The notes under the pieces: model-generated
The model's input: only the letters and a program-made list of their open reading frames with translations
The model's database searches: none
Told to the model about the DNA's origin: nothing
NCBI GenBank assembly: GCA_009921445.1
Contig: RFXV01000004.1
Span: forward strand, 1-34,775
Direction: 5' to 3'
DNA from: Flavobacteriia bacterium
Lineage (GTDB): Bacteria; Bacteroidota; Bacteroidia; Flavobacteriales; Schleiferiaceae
DNA: 34,775 nucleotides
Translations under genes and position numbers: made by a program
Shown here: positions 16,489 to 25,052 of the stretch, piece by piece
How the letters are laid out: each line of letters opens with the position of its first letter
Position numbering within the stretch: the stretch's first letter is position 1

Positions 16489-17250
16489 CTACATGTTCCG
16501 TATCAGCTTGAGCAGCTGTTCTTTTTTACGATTTGCCACGGGAATGCGTGACTCATCTTCCATGATCATATAGCCTCCATCAGAGGGCACATAACGTTTG
16601 ACGTAGGCCATATTGATAAGATGCGATTTGTGGATGCGCTCAAAATTGTGCGGGCTGAGCATGATGTCGTATTCCTTCAGCGTCTTAGAAGCCAGGATTG
16701 GTTTGGCATCTTTGAGCAGGAAATTGGTGTAGTTGCTGCTCGACTCGCAGCGGATGATGTCCGAAACCTTCAGAATATGCATGCCGTCGTAGGTGGGAAC
16801 GACGATCCTGCGGGGCATTCCACTGCCGCCCCGAAGATTCTCGATGAGCACACCCATTGGCATGCCCCCTGTATTCTTCTGCTCCTCGAGCTTGCGGATG
16901 GCGCGAACGAGTTCCTCTGGATCGATGGGCTTGAGGAGATAATCCAATGCACTGAACTTGATGGCGCGGAGGGCAAATTCGTCGTGTGCCGTGATGAAGA
17001 TGATGGCGGGTCTGTTCTCCTGAAGCAGTTCGTCCTGTTCCAGCTTTTCCAGGAGTTCGAAGCCGTTCTCGCCGGAGAGGTTGATGTCCAGGAAGACCAC
17101 ATCAGGATTCTGTTCGGCGATCTGACCAAGCGCCTCGTCCACCGATCCGGATTCTCCTTTGACTTCTACTTCCGGGGTGAAGAGTTCAAGTTTGCTGACA
17201 AGGGCCTTTCTCGAAGATTCCTCGTCGTCCACAATGATGGCCTGGATCAT
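16489..17250 (-). CDS. LytTR family response regulator
   Basis: 253 residues from the ATG at 17250. The track start at 17292 lies upstream of an exact -7 element and is rejected. The receiver domain (residues 1-120) has the acidic pocket IVDDEE, the phosphoacceptor D55 in VVFLDINLS, Thr in FITAHDE and Lys in YLLKPID. A LytTR DNA-binding domain fills about residues 150-250 (VPTYDGMHILKVSDIIRCES ... FERIHKSHLINMAYV). It would bind promoter DNA after phosphorylation by the adjacent LytS-like kinase, encoded just upstream on the same strand. It has its own promoter and a strong terminator, so it may also be transcribed alone. Confidence 0.95.
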   Translation of the reverse strand: MIQAIIVDDEESSRKALVSKLELFTPEVEVKGESGSVDEALGQIAEQNPDVVFLDINLSGENGFELLEKLEQDELLQENRPAIIFITAHDEFALRAIKFSALDYLLKPIDPEELVRAIRKLEEQKNTGGMPMGVLIENLRGGSGMPRRIVVPTYDGMHILKVSDIIRCESSSNYTNFLLKDAKPILASKTLKEYDIMLSPHNFERIHKSHLINMAYVKRYVPSDGGYMIMEDESRIPVANRKKEQLLKLIRNM

Positions 17251-17265
17251 AGGATCGGTTTTTCT

Positions 17266-17273
17266 CAAATTTA
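17266..17273 (-). promoter_or_regulatory. Bacteroidota -7 promoter element for the LytTR regulator
   Basis: The minus strand reads TAAATTTG, an exact TAnnTTTG match that ends 15 bases before the ATG at 17250 and lies downstream of the longer ORF's start. Confidence 0.65.
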
Positions 17274-17331
17274 ACCAATGCCCGCTACGCATTAAAGGGA
17301 ATGAGTCTGCGGAGGCCCCATCCGATTCAAC

Positions 17332-19950
17332 TCATTCGGCCCATTCGTCCTCAATGAGTGGAAGGCGGAGATGAACGCTTGTTCCCTTAGCATCTCCCTT
17401 TTCATCCACGAGATCGCGCACCTCCACACGAATGTCCTGACCGCCCTTCTCCCGCAATAGACGGATGCGCTGCTGGATGATGCTCATGCTCATGCTTTTC
17501 TTATCCGGAGCGCCAAATGAACGCTCAAGAAGTTGTGCACTCGCCTGACGTCCAATTCCATCATCTCTGATCTCAACTGCCAGCGAAACTTCTTCCAGGC
17601 GGAAATGCACATCGATCCGTCCGGCTCCCTTTCTCGCTTTGAGGCCGTGTTTCACGGCATTCTCCACATAGGGCTGCAGCAGCATGGGCGGGATCCGATA
17701 CCGCTCCAACAATTCTTCCGAGCAGTCGATCGCAAACTCGAGTCGACCGCCGTAGCGCATCCGTTCGAGCTCGAGATAATTGCGCAGCACACCGATCTCC
17801 TGATCCAAAAGGATGGTGGGCTCGTGGGCGCTTTCCAGGGTATTTCTTATCAACTTGGCAAAGCTGGCGAGGTAGTGGATGGCCTCTTTCTTTTTGTTTC
17901 CCAAAATGAAATTGGAAATGCTTTCCAGGGCATTGAAAATGAAATGAGGATTCATCTGCATGCGCAAAGCGGTCGCCTCGAGTCTCCCCATCTCTTCGCG
18001 GATCCTGTTCTCTTCACGAATCCGCCGCACCCTCCTGCGTGCCCATATCCAAACGAACGACCCCACAAGGAAGGCAAGCAACAGATAGAACCACCATCTC
18101 TGCCAAACCGGGGGGAGCACTCTGAGGCGAATACGGATGGTCTGTGATTCGCGCCCCGTTCGGCCATCCATCGTGTACAAAAGCAATGTGTGGTCTCCCG
18201 GGCCAAGAGATGGAATGAGCACCTCTGCCCCCACTACTTCTTCTCTTGAAACCAATCTGTCGCCGCTGAACAATCGATAGCCGAAGGACCACAAGCGAGA
18301 ATCTGCTGTTGGCGGCACACCAAGTTTCAATCGGATGAAACTCTTGTCGTAGGGGAGCAGATAGCGTGCGTTCCCATCATTCACTTCAGACACCTCCACA
18401 GCTTGCTGCATGCTTTGGGTCAACTGTACTTCCTGAATGATGGGTTTGGGCGGTTGCGGCAGATGCCCGATATCCCAGGAAGCCCAGCCCGTCCAGGATG
18501 CAAGAGCAAAGCGCCGATCGTCCAGCCAGAGCGGCTCGGGCACTTCTGTTCGCTGCACGTAATGAATGTTCCTGCTGAGGCTTCCCAAGGGGGACAAGCT
18601 GTCCCTGATATCAAAGAACAAGATGGCAGAGTTGGTCACCAAGGCCATTCGACTCCCAAATACATCCATCTTTTGAACGTTTCCGACCGACTTTGGAACC
18701 AATGACTGCACCGAGGAAGCATTGCTCAGATCAATGAGTTCGCCCTGCTGAGAAACAGCGTGTACCCGGCCGTCCACTTTTAGCAGACCTACAAGCGCAG
18801 CACTCACTTGAACCCGCTGTATGGCTCCGTCCAAACGGATCTGAAAAAGGGATCCAGACAGATCAATGCACCAAATGCCTTCTGGCCCTGGCTGCAGATC
18901 GACAACCGCAGGCAGTTCCCAACGCTTCCAGTCCATCCCTTCGTCTCGGCTCAGCAATGCCTCACCTGTTCCTACCCACAGCTTCTTAAAGGGACGCACG
19001 CAAAAGACAAAGGGATCGCGAACGGGCAAGTCCGATCGCTCCACGCCACGGATCCCCACATGGTAGAGCCCGCTCTCTGTACCTATCCACCACGAGCCGT
19101 CAGATGCCGCCGTTCGGTCAAGGACCACCCCTGCTAGATCAGGTAGTGCCACACGATCGTCCGGGAAAGAAACAGAGAATGGCCACTTGCGCTCCATAGC
19201 CTCCTCCCGATAGGCATGCCAAAGACCACTGCTGCTGACCGACCAGATCTGATCCGGTGCAAACTCTGTGCTCTTGGGATCCGGTCTTATGCCGAATGAA
19301 CGCAGCACATCTGCCTGTTGATTGACCTTCGAACGCCTGCTCTCCACGGTCTTCTCGCCCTCTAGTTTTTGCCATCGACCGCTGCGAAAGTTCCACTGGT
19401 CTTCTTCCGTCTCGGCAATAAGTCCCCGACCTGCTGCATGGAAAAGATCCAGTACGGTCTCATTTGTTGGGAATACGGCTGAATGCTCGTGGCCCTGAAG
19501 GTCCAGCAATTGGCCGCTGGCCGACAGAAAAAAAAGGGATGAATCTGAAGGAGCCATCAATGCAGGAAAATCAGGAAGCAGATCGATCCGTTCTGATCGG
19601 AATGGCCAGGAAGAAAGGGCATAGACCCCTTGGTCTGTGGAGAGATAGAGCTGTCCCTGATAAAAGGCCAGATCGCTGATGAATCGAGATTCAAAACCGG
19701 TGACAGCTTCCAATTGACTCCCGTTCCAACTGAATACGCCCTGGCCCTCTGTCGCGATCCAAATCCGACCCGACGGACCAATGGCCAGTTTGGACACCTC
19801 CACTTCGGGCATCTTTCCATTCCAGCTGATCAGCTCGAGAAGCCAGTTCTCATCGGGCTCCGTTGCCCTTGCCTGCAGATCCCACCCACATAGGTATAGC
19901 AGGGCAAAACCGAGATACAGAATGTGTCTGATGTGGGCCAAGTGGTACAA
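17332..19950 (-). CDS. LytS-type sensor histidine kinase with periplasmic beta-propeller
   Basis: 872 residues. A signal peptide or anchor (HILYLGFALLYLCGW) precedes a large periplasmic region with propeller-like repeats (KLAIGPSGRIWIATEGQGVF, DGSWWIGTESGLYHV) and a Y_Y_Y-like beta domain (about 540-610). A membrane helix (WWFYLLLAFLVGSFVWIWA, ~617-637) and a short coiled linker lead to the kinase. The His_kinase motif MNPHFIFNALESISN (H669) and the ATPase part PYVENAVKHGLK, then DDGIGR, are complete. It probably senses an envelope or extracellular signal and phosphorylates the LytTR regulator 81 bases downstream. The only available starts are non-ATG: TTG at 19950, or another TTG three codons later. 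The 27-base gap to the divergent outer-membrane gene suggests shared control. Confidence 0.9.
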   Translation of the reverse strand: MYHLAHIRHILYLGFALLYLCGWDLQARATEPDENWLLELISWNGKMPEVEVSKLAIGPSGRIWIATEGQGVFSWNGSQLEAVTGFESRFISDLAFYQGQLYLSTDQGVYALSSWPFRSERIDLLPDFPALMAPSDSSLFFLSASGQLLDLQGHEHSAVFPTNETVLDLFHAAGRGLIAETEEDQWNFRSGRWQKLEGEKTVESRRSKVNQQADVLRSFGIRPDPKSTEFAPDQIWSVSSSGLWHAYREEAMERKWPFSVSFPDDRVALPDLAGVVLDRTAASDGSWWIGTESGLYHVGIRGVERSDLPVRDPFVFCVRPFKKLWVGTGEALLSRDEGMDWKRWELPAVVDLQPGPEGIWCIDLSGSLFQIRLDGAIQRVQVSAALVGLLKVDGRVHAVSQQGELIDLSNASSVQSLVPKSVGNVQKMDVFGSRMALVTNSAILFFDIRDSLSPLGSLSRNIHYVQRTEVPEPLWLDDRRFALASWTGWASWDIGHLPQPPKPIIQEVQLTQSMQQAVEVSEVNDGNARYLLPYDKSFIRLKLGVPPTADSRLWSFGYRLFSGDRLVSREEVVGAEVLIPSLGPGDHTLLLYTMDGRTGRESQTIRIRLRVLPPVWQRWWFYLLLAFLVGSFVWIWARRRVRRIREENRIREEMGRLEATALRMQMNPHFIFNALESISNFILGNKKKEAIHYLASFAKLIRNTLESAHEPTILLDQEIGVLRNYLELERMRYGGRLEFAIDCSEELLERYRIPPMLLQPYVENAVKHGLKARKGAGRIDVHFRLEEVSLAVEIRDDGIGRQASAQLLERSFGAPDKKSMSMSIIQQRIRLLREKGGQDIRVEVRDLVDEKGDAKGTSVHLRLPLIEDEWAE

Positions 19951-19977
19951 GTAGAATTGCGCAGAAAAAATGCACAG

Positions 19978-20790
19978 ATGAAGGTAGCGGTATTTGCCCT
20001 CTTTCCCTTATTCCTTTTTGCTTCGCTCTCAGCTCAGCCTACAGAGATCCTCGGTCTTGGTGCGCAAAACCTCGCGCTGGGCGGCTGTCGGCTTTTCAAG
20101 GAAAACCCCTGGCGGTCTTATCACCATCCCGCCGTCCTTGGACGGAAGCCAATAGAAAACTTCATGCTTTCGCTGTATTCCTCCATGGCTCAAAATGGCC
20201 AGGGGATCCATGCGCATGGTGTGGCCACTCATTTCCAATGGAACGACCAGGGAATCGGATTTGGCCTGCAGAAAAAGGCACAGCCGGGTGTGGAAGGTCT
20301 GGTCTTTCACCTTGGCTATGGACGTAAGATCCTGAGTACGATCCGGCTCGGAATCTGTTTCGAACGAAACAGCCTGAACATTCCCAGCGAAACGATCCAA
20401 TTCGAGCCCAGCTATTCCACTTCCTTTTCGGCGCACCACACATTTTCTTCACTGCTCTCGGCGGGCATCAAATGGCGACATGACCATCATCAGGGCTGGC
20501 GGAATGAAGGGGTTTCATCCTTCCGGATCGGGCTGGATTGGAATGCTGGCAGTTCCACTCAGGTGCTGACCGAATGGGGGGCAGCACCGTCCGATCGGAC
20601 CCAGTGGCATTTCGGCCTGCTGCACAACTTCCGAAGCGGATTCACAGGGCTCTTCGGTTTGGGCGGCATGCCGCTTCGGCTGGGCTGGGGGCTTCGATGG
20701 AAAGAAAAAGATTTATCCATTGGCATCTTCGCCATGTGGTCGCCTGTGCGGCCCGCAGCTGGAGCCGTTGAGTTCGTCTATGGCCGTTGA
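19978..20790 (+). CDS. Outer-membrane beta-barrel protein, PorV/PorQ-like
   Basis: 270 residues from the ATG at 19978, which opens a signal peptide (MKVAVFALFPLFLFASLSAQ); the track start at 19924 overlaps the kinase gene. The mature N-terminus ILGLGAQNLALGGCRLF resembles the G-x-G-A-x-x-x-x-x-G-G-A opening of the PorV/PorQ/OmpP1-like barrels. The rest shows alternating aromatic/hydrophobic strands (e.g. AHHTFSSLLSAGIKWRHDHH, GWGLRWKEKDLSIGIF). This fits an outer-membrane barrel, but the family name is tentative. Its last 11 bases overlap the next gene, so the two are probably made together. It is divergent from the histidine kinase gene. Confidence 0.6.
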   Translation: MKVAVFALFPLFLFASLSAQPTEILGLGAQNLALGGCRLFKENPWRSYHHPAVLGRKPIENFMLSLYSSMAQNGQGIHAHGVATHFQWNDQGIGFGLQKKAQPGVEGLVFHLGYGRKILSTIRLGICFERNSLNIPSETIQFEPSYSTSFSAHHTFSSLLSAGIKWRHDHHQGWRNEGVSSFRIGLDWNAGSSTQVLTEWGAAPSDRTQWHFGLLHNFRSGFTGLFGLGGMPLRLGWGLRWKEKDLSIGIFAMWSPVRPAAGAVEFVYGR

Positions 20791-22714
20791 ATTCCATCCG
20801 GCTGTCTTTGGAATTGCCACCTTTTTTTGCGCGGCAGCTGGGCCCATTTATGCACAATCCGACACTTTATGGGCGCAGCCACTCAGCGATCGGCCTGCGA
20901 GCGAAATGCTGCCTTTGGAGGACCAATGGGCATCATGGGACACCTTATCATTGACTGCCACTTATTCGTCCATAGAAAGCTGGAAGGCCCAGCAATTGGA
21001 AACCATCGCCCGACACACCGGGACGGATCTGTTCGTGGCTTCGCGGATCCGCAGGCTTCTGCTGCGGCATCCCTTCCCCAGGAGTCCATTGGAATGGAAG
21101 GCCTACGACTTCCTGACCAAAAACGAAATGCATCGCCTAATGGCCATCGACCCAAAGGTCATTGGATCGATCAGCGCATTGGGAAAGAGAAGGAGGAACA
21201 ACATCCGCGGCCGGACACTTTGGAGATGGACGAGAAAGTGGAGGTCATCCGATCAGCATTATGCGCTTTCGCCGTCTAGCCATCCTGGGAGCGCCTACCT
21301 CGGAGATCCGAACCATCTGCTGGTACAGATGCGCCTGCAACAAGGACGTGAATTGGCTTTGGCGCTGTGCATGGAAAAAGATGCGGGGGAACCCTTTGAT
21401 GATCAACTTTTCGACCACTGGTCTGGATTCATCGCTTGGACACCCAAAAATGGCCCGCTCCAACGGCTGATCCTCGGGAGTTTCCACGTTCAATGGGCAC
21501 AGGGACTGAGTCTCTGGAGCGGAAGCCAAATGGACTTTCGGTCGGCCTCGGATCCCATGTGGAACGGCCGAGGTGTGGCTCCTTACTCGGGAGCCATGGA
21601 AATGCTCCACCTCAAAGGATTGGCCGGCAGGTGGCGCTGGAAGGATTGGCGACTCGAGCTCGTTGGCTCTCGTCGCCATCTGAACGGTTCTTTCGAAGAA
21701 GCTTCAAATCCAAGGCTCTACATCAGCGGGTACAACCGAACCCTAAATGAACGAATGCGCCGATCCTCCTTGCGACTGGATCTGATCGGCGGATACCTGC
21801 GCTGGTCCAGAAAACACCAGCGCCTGGGCCTGATCTGCCGTTCGCAGTTTCTGAGCAGTCGGACCAAGCCGCGCCGACAAACGGAACAGGTTTTAGCCGC
21901 TGAATACCTGCTTCAATGGAAAAAGAATAGGTTTTATGCCGAAGTGGGCTTCAAATCCACAGGCGGCAGGGCTTGGATCCTTGGAAGCCATCTTCCACTG
22001 CTGCCCCGCATGCGCTTTGGCCTGCACGTCCGCAAGATCTCTAACCAATATCCAAGCAGCACCTCCAGGCTATACGAGCGTACCACGGACCATGGCCTCT
22101 TTGAACAGGAGTTGCGGATGAAGGGCGATTGTTCAGATCGGCTGCAGATGGATGGATTCATCCTGCTCAGACAGTCGCTCGATCCCACAATTTCCCGAGC
22201 ACCACAGGAAATGGGGATACGCGGATATCTGACGATACGGCCTGATCTGAACATCTCATTCGGCATACGGCAGAGGGTCAAGGGAACGATTGAAACTTCC
22301 ACTGAGAATTCACGCCCATCCAGCATCAGCACCCATTTCATTCAACGCGACCAAACACTCAATGAGCGGGCGCAGCTGAGAAGCCGCATTGCTGTCGTCC
22401 ATTCCGACCGATCGCTGCTTCCCAAGGGAGGATTGTTTTTCCAGGAATTCATTTTTCGAACCGAGAAGCTGAAGGCAGCAGCCCGCCTGACCGGATTTTC
22501 CATATCCGATCATGCACACCGCATCTACGCCTACCGAACCGATGTGCGCTATGGATTCAGTATACCCGCCTACTACGGTCAGGGCGCTGAATTTCACATC
22601 CTAATGGGCTATAAAAAGAAGGGCTGGCTATTGGAAGCTCGCTACACCTACCGGAAGATCAAAGGCATTCTGGATGAAACCGAGATTCGAATGCAACTCA
22701 TCCACAGCTTTTGA
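20780..22714 (+). CDS. ComEA/helix-hairpin-helix-family outer-membrane barrel protein (HHH part degenerate)
   Basis: 644 residues from the ATG at 20780, which opens a signal peptide (MAVEFHPAVFGIATFFCAAA...AQ). After ~60 residues a segment (LETIARHTGTDLFVASRIRR ... FLTKNEMHRLMAI) occupies the place of the HHH pair seen in long ComEA-like Bacteroidota proteins, but the usual LNxNTA..L motif is not recognisable. The following barrel-like region carries marks I associate with that family: SAYLGDPNHLLVQMRL, CMEKDAGEPF, ILGSFHVQWAQGLSLWSG and VAPYSGAMEMLHLKG. Role unknown; DNA binding is doubtful here. It overlaps the PorV-like gene by 11 bases and converges with aroA with a 17-base overlap. Confidence 0.65.
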   Translation: MAVEFHPAVFGIATFFCAAAGPIYAQSDTLWAQPLSDRPASEMLPLEDQWASWDTLSLTATYSSIESWKAQQLETIARHTGTDLFVASRIRRLLLRHPFPRSPLEWKAYDFLTKNEMHRLMAIDPKVIGSISALGKRRRNNIRGRTLWRWTRKWRSSDQHYALSPSSHPGSAYLGDPNHLLVQMRLQQGRELALALCMEKDAGEPFDDQLFDHWSGFIAWTPKNGPLQRLILGSFHVQWAQGLSLWSGSQMDFRSASDPMWNGRGVAPYSGAMEMLHLKGLAGRWRWKDWRLELVGSRRHLNGSFEEASNPRLYISGYNRTLNERMRRSSLRLDLIGGYLRWSRKHQRLGLICRSQFLSSRTKPRRQTEQVLAAEYLLQWKKNRFYAEVGFKSTGGRAWILGSHLPLLPRMRFGLHVRKISNQYPSSTSRLYERTTDHGLFEQELRMKGDCSDRLQMDGFILLRQSLDPTISRAPQEMGIRGYLTIRPDLNISFGIRQRVKGTIETSTENSRPSSISTHFIQRDQTLNERAQLRSRIAVVHSDRSLLPKGGLFFQEFIFRTEKLKAAARLTGFSISDHAHRIYAYRTDVRYGFSIPAYYGQGAEFHILMGYKKKGWLLEARYTYRKIKGILDETEIRMQLIHSF

Positions 22715-23939
22715 AGCGGTATCCGACCCGCTCGAACTGCGCAATGAAATCCGGAAAGGATTTGGTGACCGAATCCAATTCGCTCAGATGTACTGTGCGT
22801 CCGCATCCGGCGATCAATGCACCACACATGGCCAGGCGATGGTCGTTGTGGCTGTCCCATATCACAGGATCATCATTCTTTTTTTGCTTACCGATCTTCA
22901 ATACACCTTCCGCTGGCAACACCACCACATTCGCGAGTTGACCAAGGCCTTCGCCCAATGCGGCGAGACGATCCGATTCTTTTCCAGGTAGCGTATGCAG
23001 ACCAGACAATTCGGCTTCTATTCCCATAGCAGCTGCAGCTGTGGCCCAACTCATACTCAGGTCCGGGCAGTCACTGAAGTCCAGGCGCAATGGCCCCGGA
23101 TGCGACCTCTTCTCGACCGAGCGAAGCAAATGGGCCTGCCCCTCAATACGACCCACCAAACCCAATTGACCGAAGTAGTCGAGCACCTGGCGGTCGCCTT
23201 GAGGACTGTCTGCTTGCAATCCTTCCAATCGTATGGCCCCACGACCAGAGGTCACCAGGTGCTGAGCGACAAATGCCACGCTGCTCCAGTCACGCTCCAC
23301 TGAAACAGAACGGTTCACGGGTAGCGACAGCTGATGCGGCACAGAGAATCCATCCTCCGCAAGTTCAAGCGACAGCCCAAGCTCTTCCATCAGTTTTCGG
23401 GTGAGCTCAAGGTAGGGTTTTGATGATCGTTTGCCTTTGAATTCGGCGCGGATCCCATGGGGACAGAGCGGTGCGGAGAGCATGAGCGCAGTTGCGAATT
23501 GGCTCGATAAGGAGGTGTCGATGAGCGTATCTCCGCCTGCCAAGGAGCCATTTTTCACCCGGCAGGGAAAGTGATCCTCTTCCCCTTCAAAGTGCCATGA
23601 CCCCCCGAGCATTCTCAATGCCTGAAAAAGTGCCTGAACGGGACGCTCCCGTCCTCGACCCGATGCATCAATCCGGATGGGGATCCCTTTGATGGTGGCA
23701 TAAGCGAGATAGAAGCGCACCGAGGTTCCCGCCATCCCAAAATCGACCGTTCCATCCGTTTTCTGCAAAGCCTTTTTGAGGATCTCCGTATCCGTGCTTT
23801 CCGAATGCCGATCGATCTGTAAATGCTGCGGATACAAAGCCTGAAGAATGAGCACGCGGTTGCTGATGCTCTTGGAAATGGGCAATTGGAGGGAATAAGT
23901 GGCTTCTCCTTCTTCTGGATGAAAGGAAACCTCGATCAT
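22698..23939 (-). CDS. aroA: 3-phosphoshikimate 1-carboxyvinyltransferase (EPSP synthase)
   Basis: 413 residues from the ATG at 23939; the track's start at 24035 lies inside aroB. It joins shikimate 3-phosphate and phosphoenolpyruvate in the shikimate pathway. Visible blocks: LPISKSISNRVLILQAL (substrate Lys/Ser/Arg), FGMAGTSVRFYLAY, GRERPVQ, SSQFATALMLSAPL, CPDLSMSWATAAAAMG, KESDRLAALGEGL and NDHRLAMCGALIA. Several blocks are divergent from the E. coli type (for example MAGTSVRF for NAGTAMRF), as in other Bacteroidota. Coupled to aroB by a 4-base ATGA overlap; its 3' end overlaps the convergent barrel gene. Confidence 0.95.
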   Translation of the reverse strand: MIEVSFHPEEGEATYSLQLPISKSISNRVLILQALYPQHLQIDRHSESTDTEILKKALQKTDGTVDFGMAGTSVRFYLAYATIKGIPIRIDASGRGRERPVQALFQALRMLGGSWHFEGEEDHFPCRVKNGSLAGGDTLIDTSLSSQFATALMLSAPLCPHGIRAEFKGKRSSKPYLELTRKLMEELGLSLELAEDGFSVPHQLSLPVNRSVSVERDWSSVAFVAQHLVTSGRGAIRLEGLQADSPQGDRQVLDYFGQLGLVGRIEGQAHLLRSVEKRSHPGPLRLDFSDCPDLSMSWATAAAAMGIEAELSGLHTLPGKESDRLAALGEGLGQLANVVVLPAEGVLKIGKQKKNDDPVIWDSHNDHRLAMCGALIAGCGRTVHLSELDSVTKSFPDFIAQFERVGYRFKSCG

Positions 23940-24985
23940 TGGAAGGCCTTTGTCCAGGCCCGATCCAATTGTTCGGGTGTGACGGGCTGATCGTATTTGG
24001 CTTCTCCCACATCCTTCAGCAGCACGAATCGCCACTGACCTTCTGCATTCTTCTTATCGTAACTAAGCCACGAACGCCACTGCGAAAAAGTCTTTTCCTT
24101 CAATTCGCTCAGTGCAAAGCGATCGATAAGGTAGCCGTTCACCTCATCCCGCTTCGAGACAGGGAAACCCAGCAGTTCCACGGACAATTCGATCTCTACG
24201 CACATCCCTGCCGCCACACAACGTCCGTGGCTCCAGGGCGTTTCATTTTGCAGCATATGGGACTCGAGGGCATGGCCCACCGTGTGGCCAAAATTCAAAA
24301 GCTTCCGCTTTCCCCGCTCCAGCATATCCTCCGCACATATCTCAGTCTTGATGGCCATCGACCGTTCGACCTGGGCAGCTGTCCATGCTTCCTCCCCTCG
24401 TTTGAGCTCTCCCAAAAAAGCCGCGTCTGCGATCAGTCCGTGCTTGATGCTTTCGGCTCTGCCATCCAGAATGAATTCTTCTGGCAGCGTATCCAAGAAA
24501 TCGGGCCACACGACCAATGCCCTAGGATGGCGAAATACTCCGGCCAGATTTTTCACTCCATCGAGGTCCACGCCATTCTTACCGCCAATGGCCGCATCGG
24601 TCATGCCCAGCAGCGATGTCGGCACCAGCACATGATCGATACCGCGCTTGTAGATCGAGGCAACAAATCCTCCGAGGTCCGTGACCACACCTCCACCCAG
24701 CGCAATGAGCAATGCGCGGCGGTCCGCTCCAAGTTCTGCCAGCGCGGCAAGCAATTGACCAGCGACCTCCCACGATTTTTGCTCTTCGCCCGCCGGGATC
24801 TCCAGCATCTCAAATTCAGGCAACTGCTCCAAAGAGGCGGCCAATCGCACGAGGCAATGCTCTGCCGTATTGGCGTCGACCAGAAAATAGATGGCGCTGT
24901 AAGCAGATCCTGCTTCACCGAGCCAGCCATCAAAGTAAGACAAGGCTTCAGGGCCTGCAAAAATGCTTGGAGATGAATCGGACAA
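23936..24985 (-). CDS. aroB: 3-dehydroquinate synthase
   Basis: Makes 3-dehydroquinate from DAHP using NAD in the shikimate pathway. Clear blocks: LGGGVVTDLGGFVASIYKRG, VPTSLLGMTDAAIGGKNGVD, GRAESIKHGL (with metal-ligand Glu), NFGHTVGHALE and PWSHGRCVAAGM. The longest ORF starts at ATG 25054, but an exact -7 element (TACCTTTG, 25004-25011 minus) lies inside that extension, and the proline dehydrogenase promoter also occupies it. A TTG at 24985 lies 18 bases after the element and gives 349 residues, the normal family length, so I chose it; the start is uncertain. Its TGA overlaps the aroA ATG by 4 bases. Confidence 0.93.
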   Translation of the reverse strand: MSDSSPSIFAGPEALSYFDGWLGEAGSAYSAIYFLVDANTAEHCLVRLAASLEQLPEFEMLEIPAGEEQKSWEVAGQLLAALAELGADRRALLIALGGGVVTDLGGFVASIYKRGIDHVLVPTSLLGMTDAAIGGKNGVDLDGVKNLAGVFRHPRALVVWPDFLDTLPEEFILDGRAESIKHGLIADAAFLGELKRGEEAWTAAQVERSMAIKTEICAEDMLERGKRKLLNFGHTVGHALESHMLQNETPWSHGRCVAAGMCVEIELSVELLGFPVSKRDEVNGYLIDRFALSELKEKTFSQWRSWLSYDKKNAEGQWRFVLLKDVGEAKYDQPVTPEQLDRAWTKAFQ

Positions 24986-25003
24986 GTGCTTGATTTTGTC
25001 GCA

Positions 25004-25011
25004 CAAAGGTA
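25004..25011 (-). promoter_or_regulatory. Bacteroidota -7 promoter element for aroB-aroA
   Basis: The minus strand reads TACCTTTG, an exact TAnnTTTG match ending 18 bases before the TTG at 24985. It stands back to back with the proline dehydrogenase element, 10 bases away. Confidence 0.6.
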
Positions 25012-25021
25012 GCTCGCGTTC

Positions 25022-25029
25022 TATCTTTG
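25022..25029 (+). promoter_or_regulatory. Bacteroidota -7 promoter element for proline dehydrogenase
   Basis: TATCTTTG is an exact TAnnTTTG match ending 23 bases before the ATG at 25053. A TTTG at 24995-24998 could serve as the upstream -33 box, although the spacing is slightly long. Confidence 0.65.
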
Positions 25030-25052
25030 TATGCCCTCTACCCCTGCGCTCC

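Noticed and set aside
23939-24976. 345-residue plus-strand ORF opposite aroB.
   Set aside because: It is antisense to a clearly conserved enzyme, has no recognisable motif and no start signals; a codon-bias shadow.
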